Assembly (NCBI RefSeq): GCF_030268205.1
Contig: NZ_BSQF01000002.1
Location: 558,001 to 622,000, forward strand
DNA: 64,000 nt
Origin: Allomuricauda sp. NBRC 101325
Lineage (GTDB): Bacteria; Bacteroidota; Bacteroidia; Flavobacteriales; Flavobacteriaceae
Reading direction: 5' to 3'
Shown piece by piece: positions 8,065 to 16,156 of this stretch. Within the stretch, counting starts at the first letter, position 1. Every line of letters begins with the position of its first letter. Under the pieces are notes generated by a model. It searched no databases. It saw nothing but the letters and a program-made list of their open reading frames with translations, and was not told where the DNA came from. The translations under genes were made by a program, and so were the position numbers.

Positions 8065-9517
8065 GAAGACAAAATATATCGATTTAATCGAGCAAACGTA
8101 TGATTTTCCACAAGAGGAATTTCAATTGGAAGACAATAAATTGCAGTTTCACGGTGTAGACCTTTATGGTTTGATTCAGCAATATGGAGCGCCTTTGAAG
8201 TTTACCTATTTGCCAAAGATTTCCGATAATATTCAAAGGGCAAAAGGCTGGTTCAAATCCGCGATTAAAAAGCATAAATACGCAGGAAAGTACCACTATT
8301 GCTATTGTACCAAAAGTTCCCATTTTGAGCATGTGCTAAACGAAGCCCTCAAGAACGATATCCATATTGAGACCTCATCAGCTTTTGATATTGACATTGT
8401 GAAGCACCTTAAAAAGAGTGGGAAAATTACCAAGGATACTTTTGTGATCTGTAATGGATTCAAAAGAGACCAATACATTCAAAATATTGCAAGTTTGATC
8501 AATGGGGGACACAAAAACTGTATTCCGATTATTGACAACTATGAAGAAATAAACCTTTTGGGACAATCCATTGAAGGTAAGTTTAAGGTGGGAATCCGGA
8601 TTGCATCAGAGGAAGAACCAAAGTTTGAATTCTATACCTCTAGATTGGGAATTGGATATAAGAATATTGTTCCATTTTACAATCAATCCATAAAAACCAA
8701 TCCTCAGGTGGAACTGAAGATGCTTCATTTCTTCATCAATACTGGGATTAGGGATACGGCTTATTATTGGAACGAACTTTTAAAATGTTTGAAGGTGTAC
8801 ATCAGCCTAAAAAAGATATGTCCAACCTTGGACAGCTTAAATATCGGTGGTGGATTCCCGATTAAAAACTCCTTGGCCTTCGATTATGACTATGAATATA
8901 TGGTTGAAGAAATCATCAACCAAATAGGACAAGCATGTGATGAGGCCGGTGTGGATGTACCTAACATTTTTACCGAATTTGGAAGTTTTACCGTTGGAGA
9001 AAGTGGAGGAACCATTTATGAAATCCTTTATCAAAAACAGCAGAACGACCGTGAAAAGTGGAACATGATCAATTCTTCCTTTATTACTACCATGCCCGAT
9101 TCTTGGGCCATTAGTAAAAGGTTTATTATGTTGCCCATTAACCGTTGGAACGAAGAGTATGAGCGTGTGTTGTTGGGGGGACTTACTTGCGACAGTGACG
9201 ATTACTACAACTCGGAGCAGCATATGAATGCCATTCACTTGCCTAAATTTAAAAAGGACAAGACTCTTTACATTGGATTTTTTAATACTGGTGCCTATCA
9301 AGAAAGTATTGGAGGTTTCGGTGGTCTGCAACACTGTTTAATTCCGCATCCAAAGCATATTTTGATCAATAAGGACGAGGAAGGTAATATTGTGACTTCA
9401 GTTTTTGCCAACCAACAAACTGCTGGAGAGTTTATGTCCATTTTAGGGTATGGAACCGAAAAAAATCCAACCACCATTCTTAAATCAAACGAGTTGCCTG
9501 CACACAGCAAGAACTGA
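8063..9517 (+). CDS. speA: Arginine decarboxylase, PLP-dependent, alanine-racemase fold
   Basis: A 484-residue cytosolic enzyme that decarboxylates arginine to agmatine, the first step of polyamine synthesis. Lys84 in the segment CYCTKSSHFEH is the expected PLP-binding lysine. SLNIGGGFP contributes to phosphate binding, and the segment GGLTCDSDD holds the CDxD motif of group IV decarboxylases, with its catalytic Cys. It is shorter than the 658-residue E. coli SpeA, as is usual for Bacteroidota members of the family. It is the first gene of a chain with agmatinase 20 bases downstream and a deoxyhypusine-synthase homologue overlapping that, so the pathway runs arginine, agmatine, putrescine and then a larger polyamine. 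Expression is probably controlled by the structured leader. Confidence 0.88.
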   Translation: MKTKYIDLIEQTYDFPQEEFQLEDNKLQFHGVDLYGLIQQYGAPLKFTYLPKISDNIQRAKGWFKSAIKKHKYAGKYHYCYCTKSSHFEHVLNEALKNDIHIETSSAFDIDIVKHLKKSGKITKDTFVICNGFKRDQYIQNIASLINGGHKNCIPIIDNYEEINLLGQSIEGKFKVGIRIASEEEPKFEFYTSRLGIGYKNIVPFYNQSIKTNPQVELKMLHFFINTGIRDTAYYWNELLKCLKVYISLKKICPTLDSLNIGGGFPIKNSLAFDYDYEYMVEEIINQIGQACDEAGVDVPNIFTEFGSFTVGESGGTIYEILYQKQQNDREKWNMINSSFITTMPDSWAISKRFIMLPINRWNEEYERVLLGGLTCDSDDYYNSEQHMNAIHLPKFKKDKTLYIGFFNTGAYQESIGGFGGLQHCLIPHPKHILINKDEEGNIVTSVFANQQTAGEFMSILGYGTEKNPTTILKSNELPAHSKN

Positions 9518-9537
9518 TTGCATATTTTAACTTAAAA

Positions 9538-10476
9538 ATGAAAACAACCAAAACATATGGCGGTATTCCAAAGGAATACGGCTCGGCCGAGAAGGCCAAA
9601 ATTGTGCTATTGCCCGTTCCCTATGATGAAACAAGTACATGGGGGAAAGGAGCCGATAAAGGTCCGGATGCTTTTTTGGAGGCCACGGACAATATGGAGA
9701 CCTACGATATTGAGACTGATAGCGAGGTGTACAAAGAAGGTATTTATTTGGCAGATGCCATTGAAGACTTTGCTACTCCGGAAACTATGGTAAATGCCGT
9801 GCACAAAACGGTAAAGGAATACATCAAACGCAACAAATTGGTAACCTTGGTAGGTGGGGAACATTCCATTTCCATTGGAGCTATCCGTGCATTTAACGAG
9901 TGTTTTGATGACTTGACCGTGCTGCAATTGGATGCGCACACCGACCTGAGAAAGGAGTACAATGGTTCAAGATTCAATCATGCCTGCGCCATGTATGAAG
10001 CCAATGAAACCACAAACTTGGTACAAGTAGGTATCCGAAGTATGGACCATACCGAGACCTTGGTAATGGATAAGGACAAGGTTTTCTTTGCCCATGAAAT
10101 GGTTTCCGATGATTTTTGGATGGACTCTGCCTTGGAATTAATGACCGACAATGTCTATATTACATTTGATTTGGATGCATTGGATCCTTCAATAATGCCT
10201 TCAACAGGTACTCCAGAGCCTGGAGGATTGTTTTGGTATGAGACCCTGGACTTTTTAAAAAGGGTTTTTGAAGAAAAAAATGTAGTAGGTTTTGATATTG
10301 TGGAACTGTGCCCCAACGATTTGGATAAATCATCCAACTTTTTAGCAGCAAAACTCTACTACAAAATGTTGAGCTATAAATTTTTAAAAGAAACCGAATA
10401 CGGTGAAGAAGGATTCAATAGCGGAAAATCCGACTATAAGAAATCTGTAAACCAATTAGACGACTTCGATGAGTAA
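9538..10476 (+). CDS. speB: Agmatinase (arginase/ureohydrolase family)
   Basis: A 312-residue binuclear manganese hydrolase that should split agmatine to putrescine and urea. The metal-binding signatures are all present: GGEHSIS with His109, LDAHTDLR with Asp132, His134 and Asp136, and FDLDALDPS near residue 215. Its place directly after arginine decarboxylase favours agmatinase over arginase. The last residues overlap the start of the next gene by 8 bases, implying translational coupling. An arginase or a different guanidino-substrate hydrolase is the alternative, but the context makes agmatine the natural substrate. Confidence 0.9.
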   Translation: MKTTKTYGGIPKEYGSAEKAKIVLLPVPYDETSTWGKGADKGPDAFLEATDNMETYDIETDSEVYKEGIYLADAIEDFATPETMVNAVHKTVKEYIKRNKLVTLVGGEHSISIGAIRAFNECFDDLTVLQLDAHTDLRKEYNGSRFNHACAMYEANETTNLVQVGIRSMDHTETLVMDKDKVFFAHEMVSDDFWMDSALELMTDNVYITFDLDALDPSIMPSTGTPEPGGLFWYETLDFLKRVFEEKNVVGFDIVELCPNDLDKSSNFLAAKLYYKMLSYKFLKETEYGEEGFNSGKSDYKKSVNQLDDFDE

Positions 10477-11443
10477 CAAAGGAGAAATATCACAATTTAT
10501 TCAAAAGTATTTTTTACACTTCAACTCCGCGGCATTGGTAGATGCGGCCAAGGGGTATGAGGCACAACTGGAGCAGGGCTCCAAAATGTTGGTATCATTG
10601 GCTGGAGCCATGAGTACTGCGGAATTGGGCAAAATTTTTGCCGAAATCATCCGTACCGATAAAGTACACATCATTTCTTGTACAGGTGCCAACCTTGAGG
10701 AAGATTTAATGAACTTGGTAGCGCATTCACATTATAAAAGAGTGCCAAATTATAGGGATTTGACCCCACAAGAAGAATGGGATTTGTTGGAAAAAGGGTT
10801 AAATCGTGTTACCGATACCTGTATTCCTGAAGAAGAGGCATTCCGACGTTTGCAAAAACATATTTATGATATCTGGAAAGATGCCGAAGAAAAAGGGGAG
10901 CGCTACTTTCCGCATGAATTCATGTACAAATTGTTGTTGAGCGGCGTATTGGAGCAATACTACGAAATCGACATCAAGGATTCTTGGATGTATGCTGCTG
11001 CTGAGAAAAACTTACCTATAGTAGTTCCTGGCTGGGAAGACAGCACCATGGGTAACATTTTTGCCAGCTATGTGATCAAAGGTGAGCTAAAGGCCAGCAC
11101 CATGAAATCTGGAATCGAGTACATGGCCTTCTTGGCGGATTGGTACATGAAAAACTCAGAAAAAGGAATTGGATTCTTCCAAATTGGAGGTGGTATCGCT
11201 GGGGATTTCCCAATTTGCGTAGTGCCGATGTTGTACCAAGATTTGGAACAGACCGAAACACCTTTCTGGAGTTATTTCTGCCAAATCAGTGATTCGACCA
11301 CAAGTTATGGATCTTATTCGGGTGCGGTGCCCAATGAAAAAATTACCTGGGGCAAGTTGGACATTGATACCCCGAAATTTATTGTAGAATCGGATGCTAC
11401 CATCGTGGCACCGTTGATTTTTGCTTACCTATTAAACATGTAG
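10469..11443 (+). CDS. Deoxyhypusine synthase homologue, probable homospermidine/polyamine aminobutyltransferase
   Basis: A 324-residue member of the deoxyhypusine synthase family. In eukaryotes and archaea these NAD-dependent enzymes transfer the aminobutyl group of spermidine to a lysine of eIF5A; bacteria have no eIF5A, so a small amine acceptor is likely. The catalytic lysine is kept at Lys296 in ITWGKLDID, and the NAD-binding elements SCTGANLEEDL and GGGIAGDF are present. Translation is coupled to agmatinase (8-base overlap). Flavobacteria are known to contain homospermidine, and plant homospermidine synthases arose from this family, so condensation of two putrescines to homospermidine is my preferred role. 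That assignment is inference. Confidence 0.85.
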   Translation: MSNKGEISQFIQKYFLHFNSAALVDAAKGYEAQLEQGSKMLVSLAGAMSTAELGKIFAEIIRTDKVHIISCTGANLEEDLMNLVAHSHYKRVPNYRDLTPQEEWDLLEKGLNRVTDTCIPEEEAFRRLQKHIYDIWKDAEEKGERYFPHEFMYKLLLSGVLEQYYEIDIKDSWMYAAAEKNLPIVVPGWEDSTMGNIFASYVIKGELKASTMKSGIEYMAFLADWYMKNSEKGIGFFQIGGGIAGDFPICVVPMLYQDLEQTETPFWSYFCQISDSTTSYGSYSGAVPNEKITWGKLDIDTPKFIVESDATIVAPLIFAYLLNM

Positions 11444-11446
11444 ATC

Positions 11447-11761
11447 ATGGGAAACAGACAAAAAATTGCATTGAAAAGAGTAATCGTGGATTACAAAAAG
11501 TTGGATAACCGCATGCTCAACCTATTGGTGGAAAAGTTTCCCGATGGCTACGATGACGACGATATCGTAACCTTCCGAAATGCCAATAACGAGGTGGTAG
11601 AATGTGTGGAAGTGCGCACCGAGGATACTGCTTATTTGGTAAAAGTGAGCAAACGTTTGGTAATGGCCATGGAGGATTTTGATGATTCCGACAGCGAATC
11701 AGGTTCAGATGAAGAGTCTTCATTGGATACCGATGAATTGGAAAGCTCCGAAGAGGAGTAA
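11447..11761 (+). CDS. Small conserved-looking protein with long acidic tail, function unknown
   Basis: A 104-residue protein starting 3 bases after the polyamine-synthase stop. The first 70 residues form a compact mixed alpha/beta-like sequence beginning NRQKIALKRVIVDYKKLD with DGYDDDDIVTF and EVRTEDTAYLVKVSK. The last 30 are almost only Asp, Glu and Ser (DDSDSESGSDEESSLDTDELESSEEE region). No catalytic motif or signal peptide is seen. Acidic tails of this kind can bind metal ions, basic proteins or polyamines; given the operon, the last idea is attractive but untested. I recognise no named family. Confidence 0.75.
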   Translation: MGNRQKIALKRVIVDYKKLDNRMLNLLVEKFPDGYDDDDIVTFRNANNEVVECVEVRTEDTAYLVKVSKRLVMAMEDFDDSDSESGSDEESSLDTDELESSEEE

Positions 11762-11772
11762 CAATCTGATTC

Positions 11773-12576
11773 GTGGAAACTCAATCACATACAGAAACTA
11801 AGGCCATTGCTTTGCATTTGGCTTCCAATATTTACATCCCTGGGGTTAGAAAATCGATTCAAAAGGAGTTGGTTTTTGGCGACAGGGATGAACTTTTCTA
11901 TGCTGAAGGAGGTAGTTACCTCTATATATTCAAGTATGGAATCGTATCGTTTTTCGGATATGATGATGCGACCATCAATCAAATCTTGATGGAATTGAAA
12001 CCTTTTTGTGAAGATTGGCATGAATCGGATTTAACCGATGATCTGTTGGTGGAATTGGTGTCCGATGAGACCAAAACTACTGCTACGGGTAACCACGTTA
12101 CATTGCATAACTCGGATAAGGAAAGCATGCGTTTAACCCTTTTACATTTGTCTCAATCCGTTGCGCTCGACTATTTCGCAGGACTATCGGAACAGATCAT
12201 GAAGGAAACAAGGGCACATACTTCTTATTTGGAGCAAAATGGAAAACTTGATTTGGGCGGTAAGGCATTGAAAAAATATATTGCCAAGGTCTTGAACATT
12301 AATAACCAAATCTCGGAGAACCTTTATATTTTTGATTCCCATGAAGTAACTTGGGAAGATGGAGAGCTCGACCGATTGGATAGGGGCTTAAAGCAAATCT
12401 TTGATTTAAAGGAACGGTACAGAACCATAAAGGAGCAAGGGAACATAATTAAGGAAAACCTGAGCTTGTTCAAGGATATTATGGATCATAGGGAAAGCAG
12501 TAGACTGGAATGGATCATAATTATCTTAATTTTGGTCGAAGTGGTAGATTTGTTTATCATGCGGATTATAACTTAA
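11773..12576 (+). CDS. RMD1/DUF155 family protein with C-terminal membrane anchor
   Basis: A 267-residue protein with the RMD1 (DUF155) pattern: an N-terminal globular part with YLYIFKYGIVSFFGYDD, a helical middle with LSQSVALDYF, and a C-terminal hydrophobic helix (WIIIILILVEVVDLFIM, about 246-262). Yeast relatives are mitochondrial membrane proteins of poorly defined function. The start is a GTG at 11773, chosen because no in-frame ATG gives the full conserved N-terminus. It is 11 bases after the acidic-protein gene and 12 bases before the RimK-like gene, so it belongs to the same transcription unit. Confidence 0.8.
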   Translation: METQSHTETKAIALHLASNIYIPGVRKSIQKELVFGDRDELFYAEGGSYLYIFKYGIVSFFGYDDATINQILMELKPFCEDWHESDLTDDLLVELVSDETKTTATGNHVTLHNSDKESMRLTLLHLSQSVALDYFAGLSEQIMKETRAHTSYLEQNGKLDLGGKALKKYIAKVLNINNQISENLYIFDSHEVTWEDGELDRLDRGLKQIFDLKERYRTIKEQGNIIKENLSLFKDIMDHRESSRLEWIIIILILVEVVDLFIMRIIT

Positions 12577-12588
12577 AAAGAATACATT

Positions 12589-13959
12589 TTGGAGAACTTA
12601 AAGATTTTGGGTACGGAAGAATGGTGCCGTTTTGAGGATATGGGTATACCTGCTATAAAGGCACGTGTAGATTCTGGAGCAAAAACATCATCCATTCAAG
12701 CCAATAAAATTAAGATCTTCAGCAAAGGGTTGGAGCAATGGGTACGGTTTGAAGTAAACCCGTTACAAGATAACCGAAGCATTTCCATTTTATGTCAGGC
12801 CAAATTGGTCGATACGCGAAATGTGAAAAGTTCACAGGGAATTTCCGAAGAACGCCCTGTTGTAAAAACCCATGTAAATATTGGTGGGGACATTCATGAA
12901 ATTGAATTGACCCTGGCCAATAGGGATACCATGGAGTATCGAATGTTGTTGGGCCGAGAAGCCATTAATGAAAGGTATTTGGTTGACCCTTCAAAAAGTT
13001 TTTGTCAAGGTGATATATCCGATGAAGACCTTGATAAAAAATACAAACCCTACATGCCAGAAAAATCGGGGTTGACCATTGGTTTGTTGGCAAGTAACCC
13101 TGAGCTTTACAGCAACAAAAGAATTGTGGAAGCTGGTGAAATGCGTGGTCATAAAGTGGTGTTCCTGAATGTGGAGCACGCTTACATGAAGTTGGATGCC
13201 AGTACGCCCGAAATTCGATATAGGGGAGGGAACATTTTGGATCAGTTCGATGCGGTAATTCCCCGAATTAAACCTGCGGTTACCTTTTATGGCTGCGCCC
13301 TTTTGCGTCAGTTTGATACCCTTGGGGTCTATTGTTTAAATTCAGCGGATTCCATCAGTAAATCAAGGGATAAATTATTTGCGTCCCAATTGTTTTCCAA
13401 AAACGACATCCACATTCCCATAACAGGTTTCGCCAAATCGCCCATGGACACCAAGGACCTTATAAGAATGGTAAATGGTGCCCCTTTGATCATCAAATTA
13501 TTGGAAAGTACCCAAGGAAAAGGAGTGGTTTTGGCAGAAACAAACAAAGCTGCCGAGAGTGTGATCAATGCTTTTAAAAGTGTTCAGACCAACATTTTGG
13601 TGCAAGAATTCATCAAGGAGGCGAATGGACAGGATATTCGCTGTTTTGTGGTGAACGGAAAGGTGGTGGCATCCATGCAACGACAGGCACAAAAAGGGGA
13701 GTTCAGGGCCAATATCCATCAAGGAGGGGCGGCATCCAAAATTAAGATCACCGCAGAGGAACGCAAGTTGGCCATTAAGGCGGCAAAGGTGTTCAATTTG
13801 GCAGTGGCAGGGGTAGATATCATTCGTTCCAATAAAGGGCCTTTGTTGTTGGAGGTGAACTCGTCTCCAGGTTTGGAAGGTATCGAAAATACCACGGGCA
13901 AGGATATTGCCAACATCATGATCGAAACCATCGAAAGGAAATTAAAATACAGTTTGTAG
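12589..13959 (+). CDS. rimK: RimK-family ATP-grasp ligase fused to N-terminal retropepsin-like (RimB) domain
   Basis: A 456-residue fusion. Residues 5-140 are the ATP-dependent zinc-protease/RimB-like retropepsin domain with the signature Asp28-Ser-Gly-Ala followed by KTSS. Residues about 160-456 are a RimK-type ATP-grasp ligase with [34 protein letters not shown] and [14 protein letters not shown]. RimK adds glutamates to the C-terminus of ribosomal protein S6 in enterobacteria, while RimB is thought to trim or regulate this; a fusion puts both on one chain. The start is a TTG at 12589, the only sensible codon in the 12-base gap after the RMD1 gene. The target in this organism is not shown by the sequence. 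Confidence 0.87.
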   Translation: MENLKILGTEEWCRFEDMGIPAIKARVDSGAKTSSIQANKIKIFSKGLEQWVRFEVNPLQDNRSISILCQAKLVDTRNVKSSQGISEERPVVKTHVNIGGDIHEIELTLANRDTMEYRMLLGREAINERYLVDPSKSFCQGDISDEDLDKKYKPYMPEKSGLTIGLLASNPELYSNKRIVEAGEMRGHKVVFLNVEHAYMKLDASTPEIRYRGGNILDQFDAVIPRIKPAVTFYGCALLRQFDTLGVYCLNSADSISKSRDKLFASQLFSKNDIHIPITGFAKSPMDTKDLIRMVNGAPLIIKLLESTQGKGVVLAETNKAAESVINAFKSVQTNILVQEFIKEANGQDIRCFVVNGKVVASMQRQAQKGEFRANIHQGGAASKIKITAEERKLAIKAAKVFNLAVAGVDIIRSNKGPLLLEVNSSPGLEGIENTTGKDIANIMIETIERKLKYSL

Positions 13960-14055
13960 CCAAAAAACTGTTGTTCAAATAGATAGCTGTCTTTCGATGG
14001 AAAATTGTAATATTTTCCTACACAACACTTCAATTTTACAAATATAAATTGAAAA

Positions 14056-14081
14056 GGGGCATCCGTTAACGGAGAAGCCCC
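14056..14081 (+). other. Strong hairpin after rimK
   Basis: GGGGC 14056-14060 pairs with GCCCC 14077-14081 around an inner CCGTTAACGG palindrome. It lacks a T tract, so it may be a processing or RNA structural element and not a simple terminator. The hairpin begins the 521-base gap between rimK and trxB. Confidence 0.45.
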
Positions 14082-14103
14082 ATTGGTTAATTTGCCTACT
14101 TTC

Positions 14104-14277
14104 TTTTGGTGTAACCATAGTATGTTTGTTACCAGTTAACGCTAAGCAAAAGAAAAACCTCTGAATAGGATGGGGTGATTATAGGGTACTATGTGTTCTT
14201 TACCTAATATCTTATTTAAAAATAGAGGTTCCGTTACGCCAAGGGATTTTTGAGGTTGAGTCTCTTGGTGGTAACGG
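14104..14277 (+). ncRNA. Candidate structured RNA in the rimK-trxB gap
   Basis: There is no convincing coding frame here, but several long complementary pairs exist. TTGGTGTAAC 14106-14115 pairs with GTTACGCCAA 14233-14242. CATAGTA 14116-14122 pairs with TACTATG 14187-14193. AACCTCT 14156-14162 pairs with AGAGGTT 14224-14230, crossing the previous helix. A two-part hairpin joins CCGTTAC 14231-14237 to GTAACGG 14271-14277 and CCAAGGGA 14239-14246 to TCTCTTGG 14261-14268. The first and last sets are mutually exclusive. A strong terminator lies 50 bases further on. It could be a small RNA (a 6S-like RNA was considered) or a trxB leader; the family is not identified. Confidence 0.45.
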
Positions 14278-14330
14278 TTTTACAAAACTCAAATCTAAGT
14301 TCCCTTAAATTTGACCTACTTTTTTTCGGA

Positions 14331-14360
14331 AAGGAGCCATTGCAATGGCTCCTTTTTATT
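14331..14360 (+). terminator. Rho-independent terminator upstream of trxB
   Basis: AAGGAGCCAT 14331-14340 and ATGGCTCCTT 14345-14354 form a 10-bp stem with a TGCA loop, followed by TTTATTTTTT. It ends whatever is transcribed from the rimK-trxB gap before the trxB promoter. Confidence 0.85.
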
Positions 14361-14447
14361 TTTTCAGCCTTTCTGGTTTATCCCCAATTGTTTACAACTT
14401 TTAAAGCCTACATATGGGCACCACTGTAAGTTTTTGTGCAAAAAAAC

Positions 14448-14455
14448 TACTTTTG
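14448..14455 (+). promoter_or_regulatory. Possible -7 element of the trxB promoter
   Basis: TACTTTTG matches TAnnTTTG and lies 26 bases before the trxB ATG. No TTG is present at the ideal distance upstream, so the call is weak. Confidence 0.35.
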
Positions 14456-14480
14456 TAAGGTAACAGTAGAGTAGAATTTT

Positions 14481-15449
14481 ATGTCAGAACAAGTGGAAAG
14501 AATTAAGACGTTGATCATTGGGTCTGGACCAGCAGGGTATACGGCAGCCATTTATGCCGCAAGAGCAGATTTAAAACCTGTAATGTACACAGGAATGGAA
14601 CCAGGTGGCCAGTTGACCACCACCACAGAAGTAGATAACTTTCCAGGATATCCAGAAGGAATCGATGGGCCAACGATGATGATGCAGTTACAACAACAAG
14701 CAGAACGTTTTGGCACCGAAGTTCGTATCGGAATGATCACTGCGGTTGATTTTAGTGATGAATTGGGAGGTATTCACAAAGTTACAGTGGACGATTCCAA
14801 AGAGATAGAAGCAGAGACCGTGATTATTTCTACGGGAGCTTCCGCCAAATATTTGAATCTTCCAAGCGAGCAGCGTTTAAGGGGAGGTGGTGTGTCCGCT
14901 TGTGCCGTATGTGATGGCTTCTTTTATAGAGGACAGGAAGTGGCCATTGTTGGAGCAGGAGATACTGCTGCAGAAGAAGCGTCATACTTGGCCAATATCT
15001 GTAAAAAAGTGACCATGTTGGTACGAAAAGACCACATGAGGGCATCCAAAGCAATGCAGCACCGTGTAAACAGCATTGAAAATATTGAAATAAAATATAA
15101 CACTGAGATTGATGAAGTGTTGGGAGATCAGGTGGTGGAAGGATTACGAATGGTAAACAACCAAACTGGTGAAAAAGAAGAAATAGCCATAACAGGATTG
15201 TTCATCGCCATCGGTCACAAACCCAATACTGATATTTTTAAGGGACAATTGGATATGGATGAAACAGGCTACATTATTACCCAACCTAAATCCACCAAGA
15301 CCAATAAACCTGGGGTATTTGCCAGTGGTGATGCCCAGGACAAAATCTACAGACAGGCTGTTACTGCAGCAGGCACAGGCTGTATGGCCGCTTTAGATGC
15401 AGAAAGATACCTTGCAGCTGTAGAAAGCAAAGAAGTAATGGCTTCCTAA
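14481..15449 (+). CDS. trxB: Thioredoxin-disulfide reductase
   Basis: A 322-residue cytosolic flavoenzyme that uses NADPH to reduce thioredoxin. The FAD-binding GSGPAGYTAA segment is at 14-23, the redox-active pair is Cys141-Ala-Val-Cys144 in SACAVCDGFF, the NADPH-binding GAGDTAAEEA is near 158-167, and the C-terminal GVFASGDAQD is the second FAD motif. Length equals that of typical bacterial low-molecular-weight TrxB. It is monocistronic, between terminators at 14331-14360 and 15472-15501. Confidence 0.96.
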   Translation: MSEQVERIKTLIIGSGPAGYTAAIYAARADLKPVMYTGMEPGGQLTTTTEVDNFPGYPEGIDGPTMMMQLQQQAERFGTEVRIGMITAVDFSDELGGIHKVTVDDSKEIEAETVIISTGASAKYLNLPSEQRLRGGGVSACAVCDGFFYRGQEVAIVGAGDTAAEEASYLANICKKVTMLVRKDHMRASKAMQHRVNSIENIEIKYNTEIDEVLGDQVVEGLRMVNNQTGEKEEIAITGLFIAIGHKPNTDIFKGQLDMDETGYIITQPKSTKTNKPGVFASGDAQDKIYRQAVTAAGTGCMAALDAERYLAAVESKEVMAS

Positions 15450-15471
15450 AAGGAATTAAACGATTTAAATA

Positions 15472-15501
15472 AAAAAGGCACTGAAATTTCAGTGCCTTTT
15501 T
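15472..15501. terminator. Bidirectional terminator between trxB and the lipocalin-like gene
   Basis: A fully symmetric stem, GGCACTGAAATTTCAGTGCC, is flanked by A and T tracts. It lies between convergent genes and can serve both. Confidence 0.9.
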
Positions 15502-15515
15502 AGTTGAATGTCAAC

Positions 15516-15959
15516 TCAATCAATCCGCTTGTAATTCTCTGAAAAAGTTCGGTTACCCTCCCCATCAATGGTTATTTGGCTAAATGCATCTTTGGAAATA
15601 ACGAGTTCAAAAGTGAAATTTCGCATGGTATCCAAGGCCTTCATCATGTCGTCATCCCCATATTCAATAACCTCGATCAAGGAGTCGTTGGCAACTTTGT
15701 AAGACCCGTATCCAAATCGCCCATTGGGGTCGTCCGGCACGTATCTGGTCCACATAATTTTATTTTTTGAATACATTTTGACTTGACGGTATCCGTCAGA
15801 TTTTGTGATAGTATCCGTAATGTTCACGCCGTCGTAGTTGTAAAAACTTTGGAGCTCCCAGGTTCCCTCAATGGATGGACGGTTGGATTCTAAAGTCTTA
15901 AAACTTCCGGTCATTAAGAAAACGAAAACAATTGCTAGTAATAAAACAGATTTTTTCAT
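15516..15959 (-). CDS. Secreted lipocalin-like protein of unknown function
   Basis: A 147-residue protein with a signal peptide (MKKSVLLLAIVFVFLMTGSF). The mature part starts with SIEGTWELQSFYNYDG, the G-T-W opening of a lipocalin-like barrel, and continues as short predicted strands to YKRID. No catalytic residues are evident. Such small exported barrel proteins are common in Bacteroidota and usually have unknown ligands. It is transcribed alone, towards trxB. Confidence 0.75.
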   Translation of the reverse strand: MKKSVLLLAIVFVFLMTGSFKTLESNRPSIEGTWELQSFYNYDGVNITDTITKSDGYRQVKMYSKNKIMWTRYVPDDPNGRFGYGSYKVANDSLIEVIEYGDDDMMKALDTMRNFTFELVISKDAFSQITIDGEGNRTFSENYKRID

Positions 15960-16156
15960 AATGCCCTACTTTTTTATTCTGGATTAGATTACTAAAAAGT
16001 TAAGAATAAATTTTAACATTTTTGAAAATAAGCACTTAAATATTGAGCATGTCGTATTTTTTGTGTATGAAAATTGTATAAACATTAATCATTGCACTGA
16101 ATTATGAACCTAAAGGGCGACAATTGAATGGATTTTAATTAAAAGAGTACTAAAAA

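Noticed and set aside
14104-14277. tmRNA, RNase P RNA or SRP RNA in the rimK-trxB gap
   Set aside because: None of the diagnostic conserved sequences of those RNAs is present; length and helices do not fit.
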